Positions 8,112-18,698 of a DNA stretch of 64,000 nt are shown one piece after another. Where the stretch lies: NCBI GenBank assembly GCA_002811675.1, contig PDIM01010338.1, forward strand, positions 37,944 through 101,943, written 5' to 3'. The notes beneath the pieces were generated by a model. It saw only the letters and a list, made by a program, of their open reading frames with translations, had not been told where the DNA came from and ran no database searches. The translations under genes were made by a program, and so were the position numbers. Every line of letters starts with the position of its first letter. Position 1 is the first letter of the stretch. Origin of the DNA: Ichthyosporea sp. XGB-2017a (Eukaryota; Opisthokonta; Ichthyosporea).

Positions 8112-10320
8112 ATTTCCTGCAGCGGTTCAGTGCTCGTTCTTCAATGCTTTTAAAACTGTTGAGACAGAGATTTGAACATTACCAAAGTGGATCTTGTCAA
8201 ATGCTAATAAAATACACCTTTGCAATGTTGCTCAGTGTGCAAGATATTTATGGTATGTCCTCAGTTGTTTAAATTTTCTAAAAGGCTGAAAAAAAGAATA
8301 AAATAGGGACCCCCTCAGCACATTTTACGTCAATTCAAAGTGAATGTTAAGTGCGTCAACGGCATAATTGGTTTCAAACTGTGCAGGGAGGGACCGGACA
8401 GCATGTTGCCTTGATGAAATGAAGAAGGCGGAGGGGAGCCGAGAAAGTTTCATGGGAGCCCTGTTTTTTATTTTAAGATGGCCACAATGACGTCAACAAA
8501 AGGTAACCTGGCCTGTGGCCCACAGAAGCCTATGAAAAATTGTGAGAAGCAGCTAGGCTTCTAGTTTGACAAAAACAGGATCCTAAGATGTAAGAAACCA
8601 GAAAAAGTCTACCAGCCACACTCATGGGGACTGGGCAGTTTTTATAACTCCTTGAGGCTTTTCAGAAGTACCAGCGAGGAGACGATCCAGTGTCGGCTTC
8701 GCATACTCGTCGTATCGGAGACTGTTCTTGAGAAGTGTGCTTAACTTCTCGTTTATGGTTCGAAGTCCTGACTCGGGTCCGGGGCTTGTGGATATAGCTT
8801 CGACAGCTGCGTGATCTGGGTTACTCCTCTAGTATGAGGTTTTGTGGACAGCTGGCCATTAGCCGAGGGAACAGCTGTTGCATATGGAAGGTTCTGTTGT
8901 GGCTCCTGTCCTTGAGACATGTACATGTGGTCTGTCTCTGGAGCAACACGTGGTAAGGGTTGCTCCTCTTGCTCGTTCTCAGGGCCATTTCTATCATCAA
9001 CAAAGAATAGAGCTTTACAGAGACTCATCTCACAGGGATAAGTGTACTCGCAGACACACAATTGCGTGTTCTGTCACAGACAAGCTCTGAATATCACACT
9101 TTGAATTGTTCGTATAGACAGTCTCTTTTGGTTGTACCCTGTCTAGATTTATTGCTTGGTTTTACAATAGACAAGCATATGTGAACAAGAACAAAAGACA
9201 TCGTCCAGAGATTGGGAAGATAAAGTTTCTGGAAGAACGCAAGAAGCATTTTCTACGCACAATATAATATCTGAGGACTAAACATGTTCCTGAAACACAA
9301 TTGTTCTTTCATTTCCAAGTGACATTTTGACAGTCTAGCTGCAAAGGTAATCGAGCTTCCCATTATCTTTTAGTCTAAGATAAACAACTCATCTTGACTA
9401 GCACTCTCCATTTGACTCAACATGGAAGTAAGACGTGTTATGCATCCTTACCTTTCTTTAAAGGCAATGTTCTATTCTCAATCAAAAGCTAAACGAATAA
9501 AGTGGAGAAATAATTCTTTTGACGCAATGCGAAATTTAAAAGTGGATTGTACTCATTCTTTAGAGCTCTAAACTAAATTCAAGGGATAATAGATAATAGC
9601 CCAGTTATAATCATTGAGCAAGAGCAAACAAATTATGGGCGAAAAGAATAACACATAAGCTGTTGAGATGCTTTACTTCTTTCAGTGCAGTTCTTTTGTA
9701 ACACCAGAAAACAAATATATTAAGCAGTTTCATGAATACGTCAGGTGACCCGCGACCTATATAGCTTGGTGAATAATTATGGGCCATTGTTTGTACACAT
9801 CGCGGAACTTTAGTGTCGGGGGGTTGCCGATCGAACAAGACTGTATATATAAGTGCTTATAACTTCGATGGGAACCTATTCTGAAATGGAACAATTCGCA
9901 AACAAGATATTGGCCAGCTGGCCCCCACACAGCTATAATATAGTAGACCTGCTGGCTGCTGCAACGCTGCAAGTTGCATTTTGCAACTACGTCAATATAT
10001 TGTCAAAACATCGGGTAGTTTTTCCCAGATTGTTGACTGCAACTGATATTATTGCAAATTGATCTATATATTTTGTGTACTAATAAGTACACGTAGAACA
10101 TGTACATGTGCACAAAATAATTTTTTGTTCATGTTGCAATAGTACTACTGTAGCTTATACTGTACCTGTGTCCTGTTGTTGCAACAACCTCATTACAGTA
10201 AGTACCAAATATATTATAACACAATTTCTGATCGAACAGCTGATATGCTACAATAGTCCAAGAGTGTTCCCGTTATATCATGTCTGTCAAGACGTTGGTC
10301 ATGGTCATTTTGTTAAGAAA
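8112..10320. other. Intergenic 2.2 kb, no confident gene
   Basis: AT-rich sequence. A minus-strand open frame at 8753-9061 ends in a Pro/Gln-rich hydrophilic stretch with YMSQ and YATA. It could be a terminal exon after an acceptor near 8994, but I cannot link it to upstream exons. Around 9950-10120 there are short palindromes (ACATGTACATGT; GTGTACT..AGTACAC) and repeated TTGCAAC/GTTGCA words. No RNA gene was recognised. Confidence 0.3.
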
Positions 10321-10321
10321 G

Positions 10322-10514
10322 CCAATATACACTGGGAGAAGATGGTCATGCCTGCCGTAGTGGTTATAAGGGAGCCAATCATAGGGGGGATAGGTGAATT
10401 GTCTGCAATATGATTGGCTAGCCTGGGCATTCCAGCATTGTGATTGGCCATTGTGGGTTTTTACAGGTCCATTTCCTGCTTATTTGGCTGTGCGAGAGTG
10501 GGGAACTATAAAAG
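10322..10514 (+). promoter_or_regulatory. CCAAT-box array plus TATA box
   Basis: CCAAT occurs at 10322-10326 and 10375-10379. Inverted ATTGG lies at 10413-10417 and 10443-10447, the last two within TGATTGGCTA and TGATTGGCCA, close to the NF-Y consensus. TATAAAAG follows at 10507-10514, 167 bases before the ATG of the next gene. Order and spacing are those of a classical strong Pol II core promoter, with transcription expected to start near 10540. Confidence 0.65.
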
Positions 10515-10680
10515 CCCGTCTAAATCTCAAAAGGTGTTTCCCCCCAGCCTTTCTGACGCGTTGAAGTTTTATTTGTTGTAGTTAGATTTTGTTTTTATTT
10601 CAGATTTGTATTCTTTGAAGGATTTATTTTTTTTGTTTTGTATTTTATTCAGTACGTTCTTTCAATCATTAAACATTAAA

Positions 10681-11613
10681 ATGTTGAAGGTTTTTATGAC
10701 TCTGGCAGTTTTGGGATTGTTTGCAGGTGTTGCTCTTGCGGACAGTGGAACCAAACATTATGTAGTGGGAAACTTGGGGGGTAATGCCCCCGTCTCTGGC
10801 TCTAGAAATTGGAACAATACCGCACAGGTCTTTGCTGACTTCTCAAACAAGAACTATACATTGGTGGACACCAATGTTGAAGACTTTTTGGCAAGCTTTG
10901 TGTCCTATATGTACTTGCCTGTTGGACGCAGAATTATTTCCACAAACTATTATAATGCGGATAATTTTGCCATGAACTTGTACATTTACAGATTTGCCAA
11001 TGACTCTCAAGTTCTTAATACCGAGAATGGTTTACCTCAAAAAATTAAAGATCCAAACCACCCTGACGCAGTCATTTATGCCTTAACTTCCACTGATGGA
11101 ACAGGTGATGGATACCTCTACTTTTCGGGCAAGGACATTAACGATACCCAGCTTTTGCTTGACATTATGGGCCAAAACACCCCCGGAGCTAATGCACCTA
11201 TTTCAGCTAGTATTGATTTCATTTATGAAGATCTTGACTGGAGCTGCGGTAGCTTTAGCTTCCCTGAGAACCTTTTGCGTGATGGCAATTGTGACTTGAT
11301 TTGGTGGAGAATTCTTGTGTTCGTTATCGTGTGCCTGTGTATCGTTGCAGTTATTGCTGGAGTCATTGTCGTCATTGTTATCAAGTGCAGAAAGGGTAAG
11401 AAGAACTTTCCTGCTGATGACGAAAGTGACTGTGGTGTTGCTGCTAATGCAACTGAGTCCGAGCCTGCTGAAAGCACCGCTGAATCCGAGGTACAAGAGA
11501 AAGAGGCTAAGCCCAATAATGAGTCCGCTGAGCAAGGTCCAGTCTTTAACCAATCGATCAACTCTATTGAAAAGCTTCAAAAGGTTGCGGGTGACGATGC
11601 CACCGAAGTTTAG
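10681..11613 (+). CDS. Type I single-pass membrane protein, family unknown
   Basis: 310 residues from the ATG at 10681; the frame upstream has no other ATG. Residues 1-20 form a signal peptide (cut expected after Ala-Leu-Ala). The ectodomain of ~200 residues has several N-glycosylation sequons (NNT, NYT, NDS, NDT) and few cysteines. One very hydrophobic Ile/Val-rich membrane segment follows at about 216-238, then a CRKGKK stop-transfer signal and an acidic, Ser/Ala/Glu-rich tail of ~70 residues. The topology is therefore outside-in with a cytosolic C-terminus. I recognise no domain. The strong CCAAT/TATA promoter and the AATAAA signal 43 bases after the stop suggest an abundant surface protein. 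No intron is seen in the coding part. Confidence 0.8.
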   Translation: MLKVFMTLAVLGLFAGVALADSGTKHYVVGNLGGNAPVSGSRNWNNTAQVFADFSNKNYTLVDTNVEDFLASFVSYMYLPVGRRIISTNYYNADNFAMNLYIYRFANDSQVLNTENGLPQKIKDPNHPDAVIYALTSTDGTGDGYLYFSGKDINDTQLLLDIMGQNTPGANAPISASIDFIYEDLDWSCGSFSFPENLLRDGNCDLIWWRILVFVIVCLCIVAVIAGVIVVIVIKCRKGKKNFPADDESDCGVAANATESEPAESTAESEVQEKEAKPNNESAEQGPVFNQSINSIEKLQKVAGDDATEV

Positions 11614-11655
11614 ATTCGCTCCGAACATTTCATGCCAGCCCATCACATTTAAGTT

Positions 11656-11661
11656 AATAAA
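11656..11661 (+). terminator. AATAAA polyadenylation hexamer
   Basis: AATAAA 43 bases downstream of the membrane-protein stop. The short interval to the convergent NPC1 stop at 11905 holds the two 3' untranslated regions. Confidence 0.6.
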
Positions 11662-11904
11662 TATTTATTGTATTACCGAGGTGTATTACTCTTTGAAATT
11701 GAAATGCTTCTTCCCGATTGCTGTAAATGCATTCGCTTTGTTATAAAAAGATAAACAAGATATTATTATGAGAGGATGTAGTAAATTGTATTTTATTATA
11801 CTGCAGAACTTGAAGCACGCAATAAATAGTACAGTAAGACGAAGAAGAATTGGGACGAGAGAGTTATTCCAGATACTCCCAAAGAGAAACACGTTGTATC
11901 AAAA

Positions 11905-14900
11905 TCATGAGTCCTGCATTTTTGTTCTTGAAGGTTGCTTCGCAGTAATTTGCTCTTTTGGAGCCTCTATTTCCATAGAAACTGAGCCACTTTCTTCATA
12001 GACAATTCCTTCGGCATCGACGTAGTCATAGTCAGGTGTTGGTTTTCCACAGAAAGGAATAGCCTCAAAAGCTCTACCGAAACAGTCTAACAAAATAGGA
12101 AGAAGAATAAGCCCATGGAGGGCACCGGAAATAACCATAACAAAATACATTCGGAAGTAGTAGATTACAAAAATTTGACTATGAGTAGCACTCAAGACAG
12201 ATACACCAATAAGTTTTGTAATCGTAATACCACTAAAAACACTCGATCCAGTGTAAGTCAAAGCTTCCTTTGCTCTGAAAGTAGGGGACCCAACTCGTTC
12301 ATAAAACGAATAGGCAATATGTGATGTAAACTCGACTGCGATACCAGCAACAATAACAAGATTTACTTGTGATATCCCGTTCAAGCTAATATCCCAGAAG
12401 TACATGGCACCACAAACATTAACAACAACAAGAAACACACAAAGAGTCACGCAGAAAGCAGCAATAAATTTACCAGTTGCAAGGTGAACTACAAAAATGG
12501 CAATTAGTGATAGCATGATAAGCTGCATGGTGGCATGGGTAGACTCAAGGTACTGTTCAAAAAACGGATAAAAGAATGTGTAAGCAAACATATCAATACC
12601 CAACTTTTCTTTGATAAATTCACACACGGTTCTTGAGTTTCTAAGGGCCTGAATAAAATCAGATTGTGTTCTCAAAGTGGTGTGCAACATGCGAAAGTTT
12701 GATGCCAATACGGTTTCATTGTTTGTCCCTCCCAAAGAAAGTGCTTGGCCAAAAGACGCCATACCGCCACTTGGGCAAGAGTCTCCTGGAGGAGAGTTTT
12801 TGAAGTAGTCATAGTATTTCACGAAGTGCTGTGGGTCACCATGGAACACGGGTTCTTGAAAAACTTCATAGTCGGGCAAGCAAGTGTGACTGTTTGGAGC
12901 AGGGACTGGACTTGGTGGAACGAACTCTCCTGTTGCGTCATCTATTCGACAGCATCTGGAGGCTCCATTATTTGGGTCAATAAACGAATAGTATGTATCC
13001 AACCAAGAAGCGGGGTTAATTTCAAAGTAAGTGTTGTAAGGATCCGTTGTTAAGCTTTGTAAAATTTTGATGACGGATTCTTCCTGGCTACTAGAGGCAA
13101 CTTTGTTTTGAATCTCCAAGTATTGATAATCCAAAGGCTCGGAGATCACAAAAAAGGTTGGTGGCCCTACTTCCAGAAAGTCTACTTGATAATCAAAAAA
13201 TTTGATCAGGTAAGAAGTCTGAAGAACGGAGTCCTTCTGATCCAAACCCAACTGGACCTTCCCTGCATAATACCCGGAAAAGCAAAACATTACTATGAAC
13301 CCAATAATAACAATAGGCTGCAGTAGTCTTTGAAAAAGAATATGATCCGAAATAAATCGAAAAACATCCTCAATCAGATGAGAGCTTCCTGTGATGGCTT
13401 TGTCCCACCCATTATCGGTAGATACTGTTACGCAAATAGCACAATCGGACTTGTTCTTTCTTTGGCGGGCTTTGTCGATGGTCAAGTAAGCCATGAAGAA
13501 TGTAAACTGCAACAAAGTGTTAAAAAGAACTGCCATCGCAGACGTTTCAGCGAAGCTTTTTACAGCGGGCATATTCGAAGTAGACCCTAGGGTGAAAGAT
13601 ATGGCTTCGGCAAAAAATGCATATGTAATACTGGGTCCAACATCCACAAGAACTTCTCCAGTCATATCTGCAATATCTCCTTCAGGCAAACGATCGAACG
13701 CTTGAACAAGAATAAAGATGTTGTCAACACCTACAGCTAAAACTAAAAACGGCACAACTTCAAGAACAATCATTGATACAGGTACACCAATCCACGCAAA
13801 CACTCCAAAGGTGGCAGCAACGGAAAATATAACGGCAACCACCCCCATCATTCCTAATATAAATTTACCACCAACAAGCATATAAGATACTTTTTGTCCA
13901 AAAGTACTTCCAGACAAACTATTTGGCCAGCGACCCAGAGCAATGGATACATAAATAAACATAACAATATAACTCAAGGCAATAATTGGCACATCGGCAT
14001 AAGTTTCTGCTTCAATTTCAAGTTGCACAGAACTTTCCGTATAGAAAGCGATATCAAGATCCTGATTGTTTTCAGATTCATATTTCATGAGGTTAATAAA
14101 AGCCTTTTCCCATTCTTCCGCTGGACCATTTTTCGCCTTTTCGTCATAGTTGTTGAGCAGATAATTGTGAACCAAAGCACGGGATTCATTAAACTGGTCG
14201 TTGGTGAAAGCGCCAAAATATACATTCATCTCATTCATAGGCGCCCCAAAAGTACCAACACAAGTTTTGCCAGACCCTCCTGCTGTAATACAATCGCGTA
14301 TATGATCTGAAGCCCCCGACGGTGACTTTTTCATATACTCCTCAACCGTATTCATATTCATCTGAAAAAACTGCATGGCACTCTGAGTACTACATCCTGT
14401 CAACGTGGGTTTAAAGCAAAGAGAGTCTAACGTGATGTTATTGTTACCTCCATAAGAGACTTTAAGATCGGCAACTTTGTCCAGAAGCTTCATCACAGCG
14501 TGCAAGAACTTGTCATCAAATACACTTTTGCTGTGATCTTTTTGAAGCACGATCAAAACGTCTGTTCTGAAAAAGGGATTGAAATTTCTCGAGTAGAAGT
14601 CCTTTTGTTGATAGGCAATGGAGTCCGTTTCTACCCACAAATCCACGGGCTCACTAAGGACCTCAAGTCTCCAGAGGCCAGAAGCACATACAATAACACA
14701 CAAAATGGCCACAAGCATGATTTTATGTGGGTTGCGGGCAACAAAAGCTCCATGCCATCGCATATACCTTTTCAGATATTTTGTTGTAATAAACGGTTTG
14801 GCAGGCATATTTTCTGTTCCAACCCCTGCAGTAGCTCCCTCTGCGTCAGTAGACTTTGATTCATCCAGCTTCAGTCGTGTTCTACTCGTAGTCGACTCGG

Positions 14901-16250
14901 AAGCCAACTTATTTTCCATATACGCCTTGTATTTGTATTTTTGGTAAGTGAATTTAGGATTCCGCATTCGCAACATTTTTTCATGCTCTTTTCTAGCTCT
15001 ATATACAGCGTACTTTTTCTTTCCCCGAGATACAATTTCGCCGATAATAAAGGCGGCTATAACTATAGAACATAAAGAAATTCCCGTGTACAACATAATA
15101 TTGCCAAGTGTTTCCTGAGAAATGTCATCATAGCCGAGAACAAGCGAGTAATGAAGATTTCCACCAGTGGCATTGATTCGATCAAGAACTGTTTCAACGT
15201 GGGTCTTGTTTTCATCAGATCCACTATGAGGTCGAGGGCACATAAAGGGCTGGCAAGCATAAGGTCCTTCATAGCAATTTTCTGAGATAATATGGGAGCC
15301 GTTCAACCAAGTCATATTTTTCCCTTTAGGAAGATCAGCCCACTCTGGGTAAATAACATCTATATTGTAGGGTGAATGAGTTGGTGAAGTTGGATCATAG
15401 GCAACCAAATCAATCATTACATTTGAATAATTCGTAGCAGGCAAACCTTTTGTTGACTGCGAAACCAACAGTCCCAGAACACCTGAAGAAGGATCTTGCA
15501 GAGATGTAGCACCAGTACAGCTATTAAACATTGGCCCACCAAAAGATTCGTTCACATAATACTCTGCCCTCCACACCAACTTGTGTTCTCTAGGCTCGTC
15601 CCATAGCAGTTCAGTTACCCGATAAAATTCAGACTGAATTGGAGAGCATGTCATCTGACAAAAGAAATTCTCTAAAGACCTGGAACATGCCGGGCACTAA
15701 GATCCAAAAGTTTCGTCTAAATTAAAATCCCAAAAGTCTAATAATGAGGATCAAATGAAAAGAAAACCACTTACCTTAACAACTTGCTCAATCTGGTCAA
15801 AATTTGTCTTCATGGCCTTAACTTGGGCTGGATCGCAGCAGGTGCGAGTTTCATCTATAAACGATTGATAAAGAAAGGAGAGTAATATGAGCAACAAATA
15901 CATACAGGCCTTCAACACGCAAATTGCACAAAAGGATACTTACTTGCCATCATTGGGCACACATCAATAAGGAGCTCTTTTTCATCATTAGTCCAGTTAG
16001 CGATCGACGGTGCGTCTATATTGTTCAACAACTGTCTGGTCCAAGGTACACCAGGTTTAGTTGAAGGTTGCGTAAGCTGACCATACGCGGAACATATGTT
16101 TGCTCCATAACGCTTTTGATCTACCTTTTCTAACCAGTCAGATCCAGGAGAATTAGGATTATACGGAGAGTAACCCAGAACGGGCACCATACTCGTTAAG
16201 AGAACAATCGCGTAGAGAACGAAGAAAGAGAAAAGAAAACGGTTTTTCAT
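11905..16250 (-). CDS. NPC1: Niemann-Pick C1-like sterol transporter, 3 exons
   Basis: Exons: 15944-16250, 15775-15854 and 11905-15696; introns of 89 and 78 bases with GTAAGT donors; 1392 residues. Residues 1-26 are a signal peptide. The lumenal NPC1 N-terminal domain is recreated across the joins (CPMM, TCCD, CPAC, then CQMTCSPIQSEF, as in the animal protein's LTCSPRQSQF). A first membrane helix follows near 350. The sterol-sensing domain lies at ~700-860, with the family signature GVDNIFILVQAFDR. A second RND-type helical bundle near the C-terminus contains GIAVEFTSHI. The family exports cholesterol from late endosomes/lysosomes with NPC2. I see no C-terminal dileucine targeting signal, but the tail is long and Glu/Ser-rich. 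Confidence 0.92.
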
Positions 16251-16529
16251 GTTTCTTTACGTCTGCTCAATCCACTATGTGAGATAATTACAACACCCGA
16301 TACAAAAAGTCGGTGTCTTTGCTCGGTAGAAAAATATGCAATTGGATAACAAAACAAACAGAACAGGTCCTTCCTCAAAATCAACCCCGTTACAAAATAA
16401 AAAAAACAAACAAGGCGAAAGGAAAAGGAAAACTAAATAAACAAACAAACTAAAACTTTGTCAAATCCAATCACACACCTCCAAATCCAACAAAAAACTT
16501 CCCACGCACAAAATCAAAATCACGAATAG

Positions 16530-16574
<45 letters not shown>

Positions 16575-16849
16575 AAAATGTTTTTTTTCTGATGCAAAAA
16601 CAACAAATTTTTAAATTTTTTGTATGGAATTTTTGTATCAAACGCAGCCTACGCAAAAAAAAAAATTAAAAAATTAATAATTTTTTAATTTTTGAAATTT
16701 GGTGTGTGTTTTTGCTTTTGTTTGATTTAAAAGGAAGAAAGAAACAAGGGAGGAAACACCAAGAAGGGGAGGAGGAGGAGGAGGAGGAGGAAGAAGAGGA
16801 GGGATTAATCGAAACACCACAACGTCAAGGAAGAAGAAGAAGGAAGAGG
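16251..16849. other. Divergent intergenic region NPC1/ERI1, A/T-rich
   Basis: Shared upstream region of NPC1 (minus) and the exonuclease gene (plus). It holds an uninterrupted A43 tract (16530-16572), alternating A/T-rich blocks to 16700, and then a GA-rich stretch that continues into the coding region. No other gene is seen. Confidence 0.5.
16530..16572 (+). repeat. Poly(A) tract, 43 bases
   Basis: Uninterrupted run of A, 280 bases upstream of the NPC1 start codon. It reads as poly(T) on the NPC1 coding strand. Confidence 0.95.
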
Positions 16850-18466
16850 ATGGGGGAGCGGGGCAGTGGAGTTGACGGGGACCAGAGATACACGCGGAAT
16901 GGTCTACAACGACGAGGGGGCAGCAGAAAGGGGGGAGATGGGGAAGAAGGAGGAGGAGGGGGAGGAGGAGGAAGAGGAGGAGGGTGGGTGTTTGATTGGA
17001 AGGAGGAGAGGAGGCTTGGAGTTAGGATTATTGGAGGAGAGGCATTGGAGGAGGCGGGGGGTGGTGTTGGGTTGGGGCAGCTGGATAAGGCGCAGGTGAA
17101 GAGTGTACTGGAGAGATGGTTCAGTGGGAATTATGAAGAAGGAGGAGGAAAGGGAGTTCAAGCACGGGGGAGAAAGAAGGAGCTGGTGGAGAGGCTGCGT
17201 GTGTGTGTGGAATATGTGCAGAGGGTGAGGGAGGGACTGGGAGAGGTGTATGAGGGGGAGGAGGAGGAGGAGGAGGGGGAGGGAGTGTGGAAGAGGCGGA
17301 GAGAGAGGCGAGTGGAGTACCTTGATGGGCTATTGAGGAGCAATGGGCACGGGCTGCTTCTTGGGGTTGTGTGGGAGGGGGATGTGGGTGCATTGGAGGA
17401 GAGAATGGGGTGTGAGGGGAAGGGAAGGGAAGGGCTGCGAAAGGCCTATAGACGTGTGCAGATATGTGAAAGGGTGAAGCAAGGGGACGAGAAGAGTAAG
17501 CTGTACCTGCGGAAATTGGACGACGAGCAGCTGCGAGTGTATATGGACGAGTTGGGGCTGGAGTGGAAGGGGGAGAGGAGTGTGGATATCAGTAATGTGA
17601 TGCGGAAGGTGAGGAAACCTGGTCATGGTATGAATAAGGGGAAAGAAGGGAAGAATACGAAGAAAGGGGCGTGCTGTGAATTAGTGAGTGACTATCTCCT
17701 TGTGCTAGACTTTGAGGCAACTTGTGAAGAGAGCCGTGACGCGAAATTTCCCAATGAAATAATCGAATTTCCAGTGTGTGTGGTGGACTGCAAAGAGCGC
17801 CGCATCGTCAAGGAGTTTCATTCGTTTGTGAAACCTGCAAAGAATCCCATCCTGTCTGAATATTGCCGGCAACTGACAAGTATCCGTCAGGAAGATGTGG
17901 ATGCGGCTGATGCCTTTCCAGAGGTCCTGGATAGATTTATGACGTGGCTGAGGGACAATGGGCTGACGGGTGGTGTTGCGGAAGAAGAAAAGAAAGGAAA
18001 AGGAAATAGAGGAGAAAGATGTGAAAAGGAAGAAGTGGACGACATAGAAAAAGACGAGCTCGGTTCGGGGCACAAATCGGTGGTGGTGGCCACCGACGGT
18101 GTGTGGGACTTGAGGGACTTTTTGGAAATCAGTTTGAGACTTCACGGACTGACGCGGCCAGAGATATTCCGAAGGTTTATTGATTTGCGTGGGATAGTTA
18201 ATCGCCAATACAACGTTCGGGGAACTCTGAATGCCCTTGTGGAGGGGTTGGGAATGGAATTTGAGGGAACGCCGCACCGGGGTGTGGACGACACACGAAA
18301 TATTGCGCGGATTGCTATACGATTACTAAAGGATAATATCACTATGCGACCGCGACGAGTTGAGCTGACCTCTCCGAGTCACTTCGAGAATGCATTCTTC
18401 AAGCAAAAGGCGAAGTTTATTCGAGGTATCAAACCACTGCAGATTACGAAAGGGAAGGATTTTTGA
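16850..18466 (+). CDS. ERI1: ERI1/THEX1-like SAP-DEDDh 3'-5' exonuclease
   Basis: 538 residues from the first in-frame ATG (16850); the open frame reaches back to ~16706 without an ATG. The N-terminal ~75 residues are Gly/Glu/Arg low complexity. A SAP-like helix-turn-helix (LDKAQVKSVLERWF..) lies at ~75-125, and a second helical unit at ~215-255 (LYLRKLDDEQLRVYMDELGL). The exonuclease domain starts at ~283: LDFEATCEE (Asp287, Glu289), then ATDGVWDLRDFL (~414), and PHRGVDDTRNIARI (~475) carrying His and the last Asp, so all DEDDh residues are present. The family trims histone-mRNA stem-loops, 5.8S rRNA and siRNAs. A ~35-residue Lys/Glu-rich insert (372-409) interrupts the domain, and Glu/Arg-coding GA-rich codons dominate the first 600 bases. 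Confidence 0.85.
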   Translation: MGERGSGVDGDQRYTRNGLQRRGGSRKGGDGEEGGGGGGGGRGGGWVFDWKEERRLGVRIIGGEALEEAGGGVGLGQLDKAQVKSVLERWFSGNYEEGGGKGVQARGRKKELVERLRVCVEYVQRVREGLGEVYEGEEEEEEGEGVWKRRRERRVEYLDGLLRSNGHGLLLGVVWEGDVGALEERMGCEGKGREGLRKAYRRVQICERVKQGDEKSKLYLRKLDDEQLRVYMDELGLEWKGERSVDISNVMRKVRKPGHGMNKGKEGKNTKKGACCELVSDYLLVLDFEATCEESRDAKFPNEIIEFPVCVVDCKERRIVKEFHSFVKPAKNPILSEYCRQLTSIRQEDVDAADAFPEVLDRFMTWLRDNGLTGGVAEEEKKGKGNRGERCEKEEVDDIEKDELGSGHKSVVVATDGVWDLRDFLEISLRLHGLTRPEIFRRFIDLRGIVNRQYNVRGTLNALVEGLGMEFEGTPHRGVDDTRNIARIAIRLLKDNITMRPRRVELTSPSHFENAFFKQKAKFIRGIKPLQITKGKDF

Positions 18467-18539
18467 AAGGAAAGCAAAGACGATGAGGGGGATAATGAGA
18501 CGTCCATTAAAGACGCAGAGCGAGGAGACAATAAGAAAG

Positions 18540-18545
18540 AATAAA
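18540..18545 (+). terminator. AATAAA polyadenylation hexamer after ERI1
   Basis: AATAAA 74 bases beyond the exonuclease stop, in the short convergent interval (18467-18698) before the dynein stop. Confidence 0.6.
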
Positions 18546-18698
18546 ACCTTTCGTTGGAATATATTTAAAATATTTAATTTATTTGTAACGTTTATCACTA
18601 AACGTTCGTCTTGTTTCTTTTTCTTTTTTTTTTTTTGTCGTATCCTTGGCTTTCTTCTCGCGACCTTCTTAGAAACTAATGAAGGCGTATTTTAAAAA

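Noticed and set aside
8753-9061. Minus-strand open frame with a Pro/Gln-rich end
   Set aside because: No ATG in a sensible context, no recognisable domain, and no upstream exons found; could be a terminal exon but unsupported.
16706-16849. N-terminal extension of the ERI1-like frame upstream of 16850
   Set aside because: It contains no ATG (it opens on GTG) and is Glu-rich low complexity following A/T-rich leader.
17121-17393. Pro/Ser-rich open frames antisense to ERI1
   Set aside because: Mirror image of the GA-rich coding strand; no independent evidence for a gene.
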